Positions 54,252-63,580 of a DNA stretch of 64,000 nt are shown here, piece by piece. The DNA comes from CAVVYV01 sp963818205 (GTDB lineage Bacteria > Actinomycetota > Thermoleophilia > Solirubrobacterales > 70-9), in NCBI GenBank assembly GCA_963818205.1, contig CAWFRG010000017.1, positions 1-64,000 on the forward strand, written 5' to 3'. The position numbers and the translations under genes were made by a program. Every line of letters starts with the position of its first letter. The stretch's first letter is position 1. The notes under the pieces were generated by a model that was not told the origin of the DNA, made no database searches, and worked only from the letters and a program-made list of their open reading frames with translations.

Positions 54252-54848
54252 CTACTCCCGGTCGCGGTAATACGCGATTGCGCCGGTCTTCTCCAGGTCG
54301 CCCTCGTGGATCGCCTCGATGTCGAGGACGAGCTCGATCTCGTCGCTGACGACGATCCCGCCGCCCGGCAGCTGGTCCTGCCAGGAAACGCCGAAGTCGT
54401 GCCTGTTGACCGTGGTCCTCCCCTCGAACCCGATTCGGCGCATCGTCCCGCGGTTCTCGTCCCCGTCCCACCACGGCGTCCGCCACTCGCCGAGGTAGGC
54501 GACATCGAACTCGACCTCGCGGGTGATGCCGCGGATCGTCACCTCGGCGCTCGCCTTGAAGGTGCTGGCGCCGGTTCGCCTGGTGAGCCGGCCGGAGAAG
54601 GTGATCTTGGGGTGGTTGGCGACGTCGAAGAAGTCGGCGCTGCGGAGGTGCTCGTCGCGGGTCGGCTCGCCGGTCCATAGCTTCGTCGCGTCGATCTCGC
54701 CCTCGAAGGTCGATTCGAGGCAGTGGTCCCAGTCGAACTCGATCCGGCCGTGTATGTCCTTGAACAGGCCGCGGACCCAGGTGACCATCATGTGGCGGGC
54801 GCGGAAGCCGACCTCCGTGTGGCCCGGCTCGAACATCCAGGTGGTCAT
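54252..54848 (-). CDS. YceI-family lipid-binding protein
   Basis: This 198-residue protein of the YceI family is a lipocalin-like barrel that binds isoprenoid lipids. FEPGHTEVGFRARHMMVTWVRGLF at the start, TADFF-like SADFFDVANHPKITFSG in the middle and RHDFGVSW near the end are hallmarks. There is no signal peptide, so it is probably cytoplasmic. It is convergent with the VOC gene. Confidence 0.92.
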   Translation of the reverse strand: MTTWMFEPGHTEVGFRARHMMVTWVRGLFKDIHGRIEFDWDHCLESTFEGEIDATKLWTGEPTRDEHLRSADFFDVANHPKITFSGRLTRRTGASTFKASAEVTIRGITREVEFDVAYLGEWRTPWWDGDENRGTMRRIGFEGRTTVNRHDFGVSWQDQLPGGGIVVSDEIELVLDIEAIHEGDLEKTGAIAYYRDRE

Positions 54849-54858
54849 AGGAGTGAGG

Positions 54859-55209
54859 CTAGTCGCGCGCGCTCGGATGGCCCTCGCCTGGCCAGGGTGA
54901 GAGGACCAGCAGCAACCTCGAGTCCTTGGTCGCGGTCACCTCGCGGCGCTCACGCGGGTCGAAGATCGCAAGGAGTCCCGCCGACCCTTTGATCGAGCTC
55001 CCGTCGGCGTCGGTGACCTCGATCTCACCGTCGGTGACCAGCATCCAGGCGCGCTCGTGGACCTGGTGCTCCTGGAGTTGCTCCCCGGCGGGCAGGTTGA
55101 TCACGATCGCCCGCCCCTCTGCCTCTGAGTCGAGGACCTGCGGCGCGCGCGGCTCGACCTCGAGCTCGTTCAGGTTCCACGTCTCCACGGACGCGGACTC
55201 TATAACCAC
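54859..55209 (-). CDS. Small cupin-domain protein
   Basis: This 116-residue single cupin has LPAGEQLQEHQVHERAWMLVTDGEIEV (the G-x-H-x-H-like metal region, here HQVHE) followed by GLLAIFDPRERREV. Its function is unknown. The GTG at 55209 gives the longest version; a later in-frame GTG nine codons downstream is possible. It lies 10 bp upstream of the YceI gene on the same strand. Confidence 0.8.
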   Translation of the reverse strand: MVIESASVETWNLNELEVEPRAPQVLDSEAEGRAIVINLPAGEQLQEHQVHERAWMLVTDGEIEVTDADGSSIKGSAGLLAIFDPRERREVTATKDSRLLLVLSPWPGEGHPSARD

Positions 55210-55281
55210 GCTCTTCCGAGGAGAAGCGGTCTGGATGGCCGCTGGCGTCGGCTCGCCTGCCCCGCTCTACCCTCGTGCGCG

Positions 55282-55921
55282 ATGGTGATCGCTATCGACG
55301 GCCCCGCCGGGGCCGGCAAATCGACTGTTGCCCGCCGCGTCGCCGAGGCGCTCGGCTTCACCTACCTCGACTCGGGGGCGATGTACCGCTGCGTCGCCCT
55401 GGCGGCGCTGCGGAAGGGAGTCGAACGTGGACGACGGCGAGGCGCTCGGTGACCTCGCCTGGTCGCTCGACATCGGCTTCGAGGGTGATTCGGTGCGCCT
55501 CGATGGCAGGCCGGTCGGAGGTGAGATTCGCTCGCCCGAGGTGACGGTCGCCGCCTCCCACGTCTCGGTCCATCCGCAGGTGAGGCAGGCGATGGTGAAG
55601 CGCCAGCGCGAGCTGATCGCGACCGGGGAATATGTCGCCGAGGGCCGGGACATCGGAACTGTGGTCAGCCCGGACTCCCCACTCAAGGTCTTCCTCAACG
55701 CCAGCCCCGAGGAGCGGGCGCGGCGCCGGGCGACGGAGATCGGCGGGGACAGGGCGGCGGTGCTGAAGACGCTGGAGGATCGCGACCGTCGCGACCGCAC
55801 TCGGGAGTACGGCGCCCTGCGCTCCGCCAACGACGCCGTCGAGCTCGACACCACCGATCTCTCCGTCGACCAGGTGGTCGAGCGGGTGGTCGAGCTCGCC
55901 AGGGAGAGGGGCCTTGCGTGA
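55282..55921 (+). CDS. cmk: Cytidylate kinase (frameshifted near 55431)
   Basis: Cmk phosphorylates CMP and dCMP. About 212 residues are restored. VIAIDGPAGAGKSTVARRVAE is the P-loop start, LDSGAMYR the NMP-binding start and VAEGRDIGTVV the central motif. One extra G near 55431 (GTCGAACGTG for GTCAACGTG) breaks LRKGVNVDDGEAL. The ATG is 8 nt after TACCCT. GTGA overlap couples it to der, the common cmk-der order. Confidence 0.93.
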
Positions 55922-57255
55922 AAAAGGTCGCCGTGGTCGGCTTTCCCAACGTCGGCAAGAGCACCCTTGTCAACCGCCTGGCGGGAGGCAGCGAGGCGGT
56001 CACCGATGCCGAGCCCGGCGTCACCCGCGACCGGCGCGCGCTCGAGTGCGAGTGGAACGGCCTCCGCTTCGAGCTGATCGACACGGGCGGCGTCGACCTC
56101 GCCGACGCCGACGAGCTCGCCCGGGCGGTTCAGGCGCAGGCGCGAGTCGCGATCTCAGAGGCCGACCTGATCCTTCTGGTAGTCGACGCCCGTGCCGGCC
56201 TCGGCCCCGGCGACGCCGAGCTCGGCGACCTGCTCCGGCGCTCGGGCAAGCGGGTGATCGTTGCCGCCAACAAGATCGACAACGCCCAGGACGAGCCGCT
56301 CGCCGCCGAGCTCCACTCCCTTGGCCTGGGCGAGCCGATCCCGGTCTCGGCCAGCCATGGGCTCGGCACCGGCGATCTGCTCGATCGGATCGTCGCCGAG
56401 CTTCGGGCCGACGGCAGCGGCGTGGAGCCCGAGCCCGAGGAGCAGCTGCCCCGGATCGCGATCCTCGGGCGGCCGAACGTCGGAAAATCCTCGTTGCTCA
56501 ACTCCCTGCTCGGTTCCGAGCGGGTGATCGTCTCCGAGCGGGCGGGGACCACCCGCGACCCGGTCGACACCGAGGCGGAGATCGACGGCAAGCGGGTCGT
56601 CCTCGTCGACACCGCTGGACTTCGCCGGCGGGGCAAGGTTGCCGGCACGATCGGCTACTACGCCCAGCTGCGCACCGAGCGCGCCGCGGAGCGTGCCGAC
56701 GCGGCGATCGTCGTCTGCGATGCCTCCGAGGGCCTCACCTCCGAGGACCTCAGGGTGGCCGAGGTGGCGATGCGGGCGGGATGCGCGACCGTCCTCGCCT
56801 TCAACAAGTGGGACATCAGTCGAACGGATCTGGATGACGCCAGTGCCCGGGCCGAGCGCAAGCTCCGGCTCCGCCCGCCGGTCCTCACCTGCTCGGCGCT
56901 CAGCGGCCGCGGGGTCGGGGCGGTGGCGCGCCAGGCGATCGTTCTCGCCGAGCGCGCCGCCGATCGGATTCCCACCGGCGAGCTCAACCGCTTCATCTCC
57001 GGACTGGTCGCGGAGCGGCCACCGCCGCAGCGGCACGGCAGGCGCCTCCGTCTCTACTACGCGGCCCAGGTCGGGCGCCGGCCGCCGCGCTTCGCGATCC
57101 AGGTCAACGACCGGAAGCTGATCGTCCGCGACTGGGCCTTTCACCTCGAGAACCGGCTCCGCGAGGCCTACGGACTGCAGGGGGTGCCGCTGGTGATCGA
57201 CTACGTCCCCCGCTCGGGACGGAGGCGGCGCACCGCAGAGTCGGCGTCTGTATAA
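55918..57255 (+). CDS. der: Ribosome assembly GTPase Der (EngA)
   Basis: Der has two tandem GTPase domains and helps 50S assembly. The 445-residue protein has P-loops GFPNVGKST (residues 8-16) and GRPNVGKSS (about 184), DTGG and DTAG switch motifs, NKID and NKWD base-recognition motifs, and a C-terminal KH-like domain (LRLYYAAQVG). It starts at a GTG overlapping cmk. Confidence 0.97.
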   Translation: MKKVAVVGFPNVGKSTLVNRLAGGSEAVTDAEPGVTRDRRALECEWNGLRFELIDTGGVDLADADELARAVQAQARVAISEADLILLVVDARAGLGPGDAELGDLLRRSGKRVIVAANKIDNAQDEPLAAELHSLGLGEPIPVSASHGLGTGDLLDRIVAELRADGSGVEPEPEEQLPRIAILGRPNVGKSSLLNSLLGSERVIVSERAGTTRDPVDTEAEIDGKRVVLVDTAGLRRRGKVAGTIGYYAQLRTERAAERADAAIVVCDASEGLTSEDLRVAEVAMRAGCATVLAFNKWDISRTDLDDASARAERKLRLRPPVLTCSALSGRGVGAVARQAIVLAERAADRIPTGELNRFISGLVAERPPPQRHGRRLRLYYAAQVGRRPPRFAIQVNDRKLIVRDWAFHLENRLREAYGLQGVPLVIDYVPRSGRRRRTAESASV

Positions 57256-57264
57256 GGATCCGTC

Positions 57265-59232
57265 GTGGAGGAGCCGCCACCCCGCAGAAGGCTTCCGCGC
57301 CTGCGCCGGCCGAGGCTGCCCCGTCGCCGGTCGCCGAAGCCCACCGAAGCGCCGAAGTCCACCGAGGCGCCGAAGCCCCCCGAGCCACCGCAATCCTCCG
57401 AACCGCCGACGGCTCCCGGCCGGCGAACGCCCTTCGAGCCACCGAAGCCCGCCGAGGCGCCGAAGCTCCCCAGGCCGCCGAAGCTCCCGAGCGATCTCTG
57501 GTTTCGCTTCACCACCCGCCTCCGGGCGATCTACTACGGGACCCGTGAGCTGGGACAGCGCGCTTGGCGCTGGCTCAAGCGGTCGGGCGAGGACTGGGTG
57601 GACTGGTGGACGGAGCGCTCCAGGGCGACCCGGAGGCGGATCCTCGCGGTCGCCGGGGTGGCCGCCCTCTACGCGCTGATCAAGTTCGCCCCGGTGCCGG
57701 GCGTGCCCTGCCAGATCTCGGCCGCCAAGGAGTGCGCTCCGCCGGACGAGACGATCGCCTTCGTGCCCGCCGACGCCGTCCTCTACGCCCATCTGACCCT
57801 TGACTCCGACAGCCACCAGCACGAGCTGACCAGCGAGCTCACAGACGAGCTTCCCGATGCGGTCAACCTGCTCCGGCAGGCGACCTCGGCGTTGCCGACG
57901 CCTTCCGGCAAGCCCGTCGACGTCAGCGCCAGCATCCTCCCATGGGCGGACGGGGATCTCGCCCTGATGCAGGTGCCCGGGCCCGGCAAGAGCTCGCCGC
58001 CCGCGTTCATCGTCGGCGTCGGCGACCGGGCCGGAGCCGATCAGTTCCTCGCCGGGATCGCGCCCGCGGGGAAGGCGAAGAGCGCCGAGCAGAACGGCTC
58101 GCCGCTGACCCTGTACCCGGGCGGGTTCGCGATTGCCTACTCCGGCGACCAGTTGCTCTTCGGCAGCGAGGCGGCGGTGCGGGTGGGACTCGACACCGAG
58201 GCGGGTCGCGCCCCGGGACTCGATGGCTCCGACGAGGACGCTGCTCGCGACGAGCTCCCCGACGTCCGCTTCGCCGAGGTCTTTCTCTCGCGCGCCGGGG
58301 TGCAGCGGACGCTGGTCGGGCGCCAGGGTGGCGCCACCCAGCTGGAGACCTTCGTCAACTACGGCGCCACAACCGGTGTAGCCGCCTCGGCCACAGCCAA
58401 GGACGACGGAATCGAGGTCAACCTGGTCAGCCAACTCGACCCGGGGCTGCTCGAGCGCAGCCCGACCTTCTTCGCCAGCCTGCCCGAGTTCGAGCCGGAC
58501 CTCACCGGCGAGGCAGGCGAGCGCGCCCTCGGCTACATCGGCGTCGGCGACGTCGGGCCGACGCTCTCCACCGCGCTCGAGAGCGCCGGTGCCCAGGCCC
58601 AGGGGCTTGCCGGCTCGCTGCGGGCGCTTGCCCGGACCCTCCGGCAGGAGGCCGGGGTCGATCCGCTCAGGGAGCTGCTGCCCGCGCTCGGGGGCCAGGC
58701 GGCGGTGGTCGCCGAACCGACCGACGGGATCCCCTACGCCAGCCTGATCATCGACGACGTAGACGAGGAGAAGGCGGCGGCGGCGCTCGCCGCCCTCCAA
58801 AGGCCTCTGCTGCGGGCCGTCGGGACCCCGGCCGGCACCGCCGCGCCGAGCTTCGAGCAGAGCGAGGAGGACGGGGTGACGATCAGCTCCCTGCGGATCT
58901 CGGCCACGGTCAATCTCTCCTACGCCGTATTCGACGACAAACTGGTCGTCAGCACCGATCCCGCCGGGGTCGCCCAGGTGCGCTCCGGCGAGGGCGGCCT
59001 CGCTGGATCGAGCTCCTTCGACGCGGCGACCGATCAGCTCCCCGATCAGGTCTCGGCGCTAGTCTTCCTCAACCTCGACGAGCTCTTGGGCTTGGCGGAG
59101 CAGGCAGGCTTGGCGGAGGATCCGCTGTATGCCTCGCTCAGCGACGACCTCTCTCAAATTCGCTCGATCGGGCTGGCCGTCAACGGCGGTGACGATCAAC
59201 TGAAATCCGAGCTCTTCCTGGCCACCGACTGA
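57265..59232 (+). CDS. DUF3352-type membrane-anchored protein
   Basis: This 655-residue protein begins with an Arg/Pro-rich cytoplasmic tail containing short repeats (EAPK and PEPP units, about residues 25-75). A membrane segment follows near residues 125-142 (ILAVAGVAALYALIKFA), and then a large extracellular domain starting FVPADAVLYAHLTLDSDS, typical of DUF3352. The function of the family is unknown. The GTG lies 8 nt after TATAAG. It sits between der and metK. Confidence 0.85.
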   Translation: MEEPPPRRRLPRLRRPRLPRRRSPKPTEAPKSTEAPKPPEPPQSSEPPTAPGRRTPFEPPKPAEAPKLPRPPKLPSDLWFRFTTRLRAIYYGTRELGQRAWRWLKRSGEDWVDWWTERSRATRRRILAVAGVAALYALIKFAPVPGVPCQISAAKECAPPDETIAFVPADAVLYAHLTLDSDSHQHELTSELTDELPDAVNLLRQATSALPTPSGKPVDVSASILPWADGDLALMQVPGPGKSSPPAFIVGVGDRAGADQFLAGIAPAGKAKSAEQNGSPLTLYPGGFAIAYSGDQLLFGSEAAVRVGLDTEAGRAPGLDGSDEDAARDELPDVRFAEVFLSRAGVQRTLVGRQGGATQLETFVNYGATTGVAASATAKDDGIEVNLVSQLDPGLLERSPTFFASLPEFEPDLTGEAGERALGYIGVGDVGPTLSTALESAGAQAQGLAGSLRALARTLRQEAGVDPLRELLPALGGQAAVVAEPTDGIPYASLIIDDVDEEKAAAALAALQRPLLRAVGTPAGTAAPSFEQSEEDGVTISSLRISATVNLSYAVFDDKLVVSTDPAGVAQVRSGEGGLAGSSSFDAATDQLPDQVSALVFLNLDELLGLAEQAGLAEDPLYASLSDDLSQIRSIGLAVNGGDDQLKSELFLATD

Positions 59233-59243
59233 AAGGAACCCAC

Positions 59244-60501
59244 GTGCCCCAGCTTTCCGAGAACGAGTACCTGTTCACCTCCGAGTCAGTCACCGAGGGC
59301 CATCCCGACAAGGTCTGCGACCAGATCTCCGACGGAGTCCTCGACGCGGTGATGGCGGACGACCCCGACGGCCGGGTCGCCTGCGAGTGCCTGGTCAACA
59401 CCGGCCTGGTGGTGGTCTCCGGCGAGATCACGACCAAGACCTACGTCGACATCCCGGCGATCGCCCGCGAGACGATCCGCGGGATCGGCTACGACGACCC
59501 CCGCTACGGCTTCGACCACAAGGCCTGCGCCGTGCTCACCGCGATCGACGAGCAATCGCCCGACATCGCCCAGGGCGTCGACGTCGGCCGCGAGCAGCGC
59601 GAGGGAGCCTCGGAGGATGAAATGGACGCGGCGGGCGCCGGCGACCAGGGGATGATGTTCGGCTACGCGACCCGGGAGACAAAGGCGCTGATGCCGATGC
59701 CGATCCAGGTCGCCCACCAGCTCGCCCGGCAGCTGGCCGAGGTCCGGAAGGCGGGAGTGATTCCCTACCTCGGCCCCGACGGCAAGACCCAGGTCACCGT
59801 CCGCTACGAGAACGAGCGCCCGGTCGAGATCTGCAAGGTGCTGATCTCGACCCAGCATCGCGAGGAGGCGGGCGAGCAGATGATCCGCAACGACCTCTGG
59901 GAGCACGTCCTCGAGCCGGTGCTCCACACCGAGTACAAGGAGCTCTTCACTGAGAGCGACCTGCTCGAGAACTTCCTCGTCAACCCGACCGGCAAGTTCG
60001 TAATCGGTGGTCCCGTCGGCGACGCGGGGCTGACCGGCCGCAAGATCATCGTCGACACCTATGGCGGCGCCGCCCGCCACGGCGGCGGCTCCTTCTCCGG
60101 CAAGGACCCCTCCAAGGTCGACCGCTCGGCCGCCTACGCCGCCCGCTACGTCGCCAAGAACGTGGTCACCGCGGGGCTCGCCGACCGCTGCGAGCTCCAG
60201 GTTGCGTACGCGATCGGGGTCGCGCACCCCGTTTCGGTGATGGTGCAGACCTTCGGCACCGGGAAGCTCTCGAACACGGAGATCGGCAGGCTGATCGAGC
60301 AGCACTTCGACCTCCGTCCCGCCGCCTTCCGGCGCTATCTCGACCTCCACCGCCCGATCTTCCAGAAGACGGCGGCCTACGGTCACTTCGGCCGCGAGGA
60401 CCACGACTTCACCTGGGAGCGGACCGACCGCGCGGACGACCTCCGCAAGGCCGCCGGCCTGGAGGCGAAGGCGGAGGCCCGCGCCTGCAGGTGGCGCTTG
60501 A
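59244..60501 (+). CDS. metK: S-adenosylmethionine synthetase (3' frameshift)
   Basis: MetK makes SAM from methionine and ATP. YLFTSESVTEGHPDKVCDQISD, GAGDQGMMFGYA and the phosphate loop GGGSFSGKDPSKVDRS are intact. In the raw sequence no stop follows, and the frame runs into the antisense of the next gene. One extra base near 60485 (CCGCGCCT for CCGCCCT) hides an ending EARPAGGA with TGA at 60499-60501, giving 418 residues, a normal length. AAAGGAA precedes the GTG start. No SAM riboswitch is present in the 11-bp gap upstream. Confidence 0.93.
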
Positions 60502-60992
60502 TGCTGGGTCGTCTCGGCCTCGGCCTCGCCGCCGAGGCCGGTGACGATGTGGGTGGCGCGGTCGACCTGCTCGACCACCTGCTCGGGCTGGGCGACGCCG
60601 AAGAAGGTGAAGTTCGAGTCGTCGGTCCCGGCGGTGTCGAAGTCGACGTCGCCGATCTGCATCATCCGCTCGTAGACGCCCTGGCTGTAGTTGACGTTCT
60701 GGACCCGCTGCAGGCGGGTCTCCTGGACCTTGCGGGCGATGATCCCCCGCTTGATGTTCAGGCGGCGGTCGGTGATCGTGTAGACGGTCGCCACCCGCTT
60801 GATGAAGCCGGCGAGGATCGTGATGCCGACGATCGCCGCCAGCACCACCAGGGCGAGGCCGGTGTCCGCGACCAGCATCACCAAGATCGCGATCACCACT
60901 CCCGCCAGGATCCCCTTCAGGTAGAAGCCGACGATCGCCCGCCAGGAGGGATGACCTTGGTAGATGATGGTCTCCCCGGCTTGCAGGTCCAC
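60383..60992 (-). CDS. PH-domain (bPH2/YdbS-like) membrane protein
   Basis: This protein has two membrane segments near residues 20-60 (GILAGVVIAILVMLVADTGLA and VVLAAIVGITILAGFI) and a bacterial PH domain (VYTITDRRLNIKRGIIARKVQETRLQRVQNVNYSQG, then GVAQPEQVVEQV). The function is unknown. In the raw sequence it stays open through the whole of metK antisense. The single-base correction that ends metK also brings a stop at 60383, overlapping metK by about 120 bp. The 3' end is uncertain. Confidence 0.75.
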
Positions 60993-61013
60993 GCCGCGGA
61001 GCCTATCGACGCG

Positions 61014-61228
61014 CTACCGCTTCGGCTTGACCTTGACCGGGAAGTTCGCGGGGGTCGCGTCCACGTTGCCGAGCGGGTCGATGGACCACACCGTCAAGAG
61101 GTGCCTGCCAGGCGCAGCTTCGCGGGAAAGGGCGAGAGGCACGGAATGAAGGGCTTCGAGTCGACGCTGCACTCGAATCTGGAACCGGGCTCCGTGGTGC
61201 CGAGGGCGAAGGTGATCCGCGCGCGTAC
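61014..61228 (-). pseudogene. Remnant of an Ig-like/FECSVD-repeat extracellular protein
   Basis: About 70 codons encode the C-terminal end of a surface-protein module: ITFALGTTEPGSRFECSVDS, then PFIPCLSPF, and after a missing base near 61111, PGRHLLTVWSIDPLGNVD. Such cysteine-paired repeats end many secreted actinobacterial proteins. A stop codon lies in the same frame at 61229-61231, and no start or signal peptide precedes it, so only a fragment remains between the PH-domain gene and priA. Confidence 0.6.
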
Positions 61229-61348
61229 CTACCGGAGACAGCGGTGTCGGGTGCAACGCAGTCCCTCAGCCCCGGGCCGACGAACTGAGGGTCTGCTTTC
61301 TGCCGAGGATCGAGAGGGCTCGTCCGTTCCTCGACCTAGCCTGGGGCA

Positions 61349-63551
61349 GTGGCGATCGCAAAGGTAGAGCCGCTGCTCACCACCCGCTCGGTGTCGGGGC
61401 CGTTCGACTACCGGCTGCCCGAGTCGATGGGGCAGGTCGAGGTGGGATCTGTGCTGGTGGTGCCCTTCGGAGGGCGCCGGGTGAAGGGTGTCGTGGTGGG
61501 GATCGCTGAGCGCAGCGAGCTGCCGGCGAAGCGCCTGGCGGAGCCGCTGGAGGCACTGGAGGCAGGGGTGCCGCCGGAGCTGGTCGAGCTCGGGCGCTGG
61601 GTGGGGGAGGAGTACTGCTCGACCCCGGCGCGGGGGCTGGGGCTGGTGCTGCCCCCGGGAACCGGAACCGGCGCGGACGCGCGGCGGGTGCGGCCGCTGG
61701 TCGAGCTCGAAGTCGAGGCGACCCCGGAGGGGGAGGCGGCGCTCACCGGTGGCGAGCGGCTCGGGATTCGCCAGCGGGCGGTGCTGCGGGCGGTGGCGGC
61801 TGGGCCGCGCCTGGCGCGAGAGCTGGCGGCGATCGCGGGCTCCGACCGCGCCACCCTGCGGCGGCTTGAAGGCAGGGGCCTCGTCCGCACCGCCGAGGTC
61901 GAGCGGCGGCGGAGGCCATCCTCGCCGCCGGTGGGAGCGGTCAGCGACGGCGTCAGGCTGACCGCCGACCAGCGCCGGGCGGTGGCGGCGATCACCAGGG
62001 CCCTGCCGACATCTGAGATGAAGCCGTCGGCCGCCGGCGACACGCGCTCGTTCCTGCTCCACGGCGTCACCGGCTCGGGCAAGACCGAGGTCTACCTGGA
62101 GGCGGCCCGGGAGGCGCTGGAGCGGGGCAGGGGCGCGATCGTCCTCGTCCCGGAGATCGCCCTGACCCCGCAGACGGTGGACCGGTTTCGCCGCCGCTTC
62201 GGCGAGCGGGTGGCGCTGCTCCACTCGCGGATGCCGGCTGGAGCCCGCTACGACGAGTGGCGGCGGCTGCGCTCCGGCGAGGCGCGGATCTGCGTCGGGC
62301 CCCGGTCGGCGGTCTTCGCGCCGGTCGCCGACCTGGGGCTGGTTGTGGTCGACGAGGAGAACGACCCGTCCTACAAACAGGAGGGCGACCCGCGCTACGA
62401 CGCCCGCGAGGTCGCCCGGCGGCGCTGCGAGCTGACCGGGGCGGTGCTGGTCTGCGGCTCGGCGACGCCCCGGCCGGAGAGCTGGCAGCAGCTCCCCAGG
62501 CTCGAGCTTCCGCGGCGGGTGGACGGGCGCCTGCTGCCCGCGGTCGAGATCGTCGACATGCGGGGCGGAGTCCGCTGGCCCGCTCCACCCCCGGACGGTC
62601 GAGGCCTTCGCCGAGGTGGCGCGCGAGGGCGGCAAGGCGATCCTGCTGATCAACCGCCGCGGCTGGTCCACCCACCTCGCCTGCCGTTCCTGCGGGCACG
62701 CCTGGGAGTGCCCCAACTGCGACGTCTCTCTCGTCCTCCATCGCGATGGCGGCCTCCGCTGCCACCACTGCGGGCACGGGGAGCCACGGCCCGATGCCTG
62801 CCCCGAGTGCTCCTCGGTGACGATCGCCAGGGTCGGCTCCGGCACCCAGCGGGTGGAGGCCGAGCTGAGCGAGTTGCTGGCGCCCCTCGAGGTCTTCCGG
62901 CTCGACTCCGACAGCGCCGGGGGCGGCGGTCACGGAGAGGTCCTGCAGCGGTTCGAGCGGGCGAGCTCCGGAGTGCTGGTGGGAACCCAGATGGTCGCCA
63001 AGGGCCACGACTTCCCCGAAGTCACCCTCGGGGTCGTCCTCGACGCCGACGGGAGCCTGCGGCTGCCTGACTTCCGCGCCGAGGAGCGCACCTTCGCCCT
63101 GATCACCCAGCTCGCCGGGCGCAGCGGCCGCGGTGAGGCCGGCGGGAAGGTCCTGGTGCAGACCCTGGCCACCGGCGCCTCCTCCATCCGCCACGCCGCG
63201 GGCCACGACTCCGCCGGCTTCCTCGGCGAGGAGCTGGAGCGCCGCCGGGCCCTTCGCTACCCGCCCTTCTCCCACCTGATCGAGATCGGGCTCAGCTCGC
63301 CCGATGAGGAGCCGCTCGATGCGTCGGCCGAGGCGGTCCGGGCGCTGGCGGCCGGGCGGCTCGGGGCCGAGGACGAGCTGCTCGGCCCGGCGCCGCTCTT
63401 CCGGCGGCGCGGACGGCACCGCCGCCGGCTGCTGGTGAAGTCGACGGATCGCACCGCCGCGGTGGCCGCGGTCAGGGACGCGGTCTCGGCGGCGGTCGCC
63501 GCTCGGCTGTTGCGGGAGGTCTCGGTTTCGGTCGATGTCGACCCCCAGTAG
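61349..63551 (+). CDS. priA: PriA, primosomal helicase-like protein (frameshifted near 62600)
   Basis: PriA restarts stalled replication forks. About 733 residues are restored. It has the 3' DNA-binding domain at the start, Walker A GVTGSGKTE, and DEEN in place of the usual DEEH Walker B. The eight zinc-binding cysteines lie in CRSCGHAWECPNCD and CHHCGHG with CPEC. GTQMVAKGHDFPEVTLG and QLAGRSGRG are helicase motifs. One extra C near 62600 separates the sequence before RTVEAFAEVAREGGKAI. The GTG lies 6 nt after TAGCCT. Confidence 0.93.
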
Positions 63552-63580
63552 CCCCGGCGGCCCGCACTACACTCGGCTCC

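Noticed and set aside
59233..59243. SAM riboswitch before metK
   Set aside because: The intergenic gap is 11 bp, containing only a ribosome-binding site.
59286..60992. A 568-residue minus-strand protein covering metK
   Set aside because: Only the first roughly 170 residues are protein-like (PH domain). The rest is exact antisense of metK and stays open because of GC-rich codon structure.
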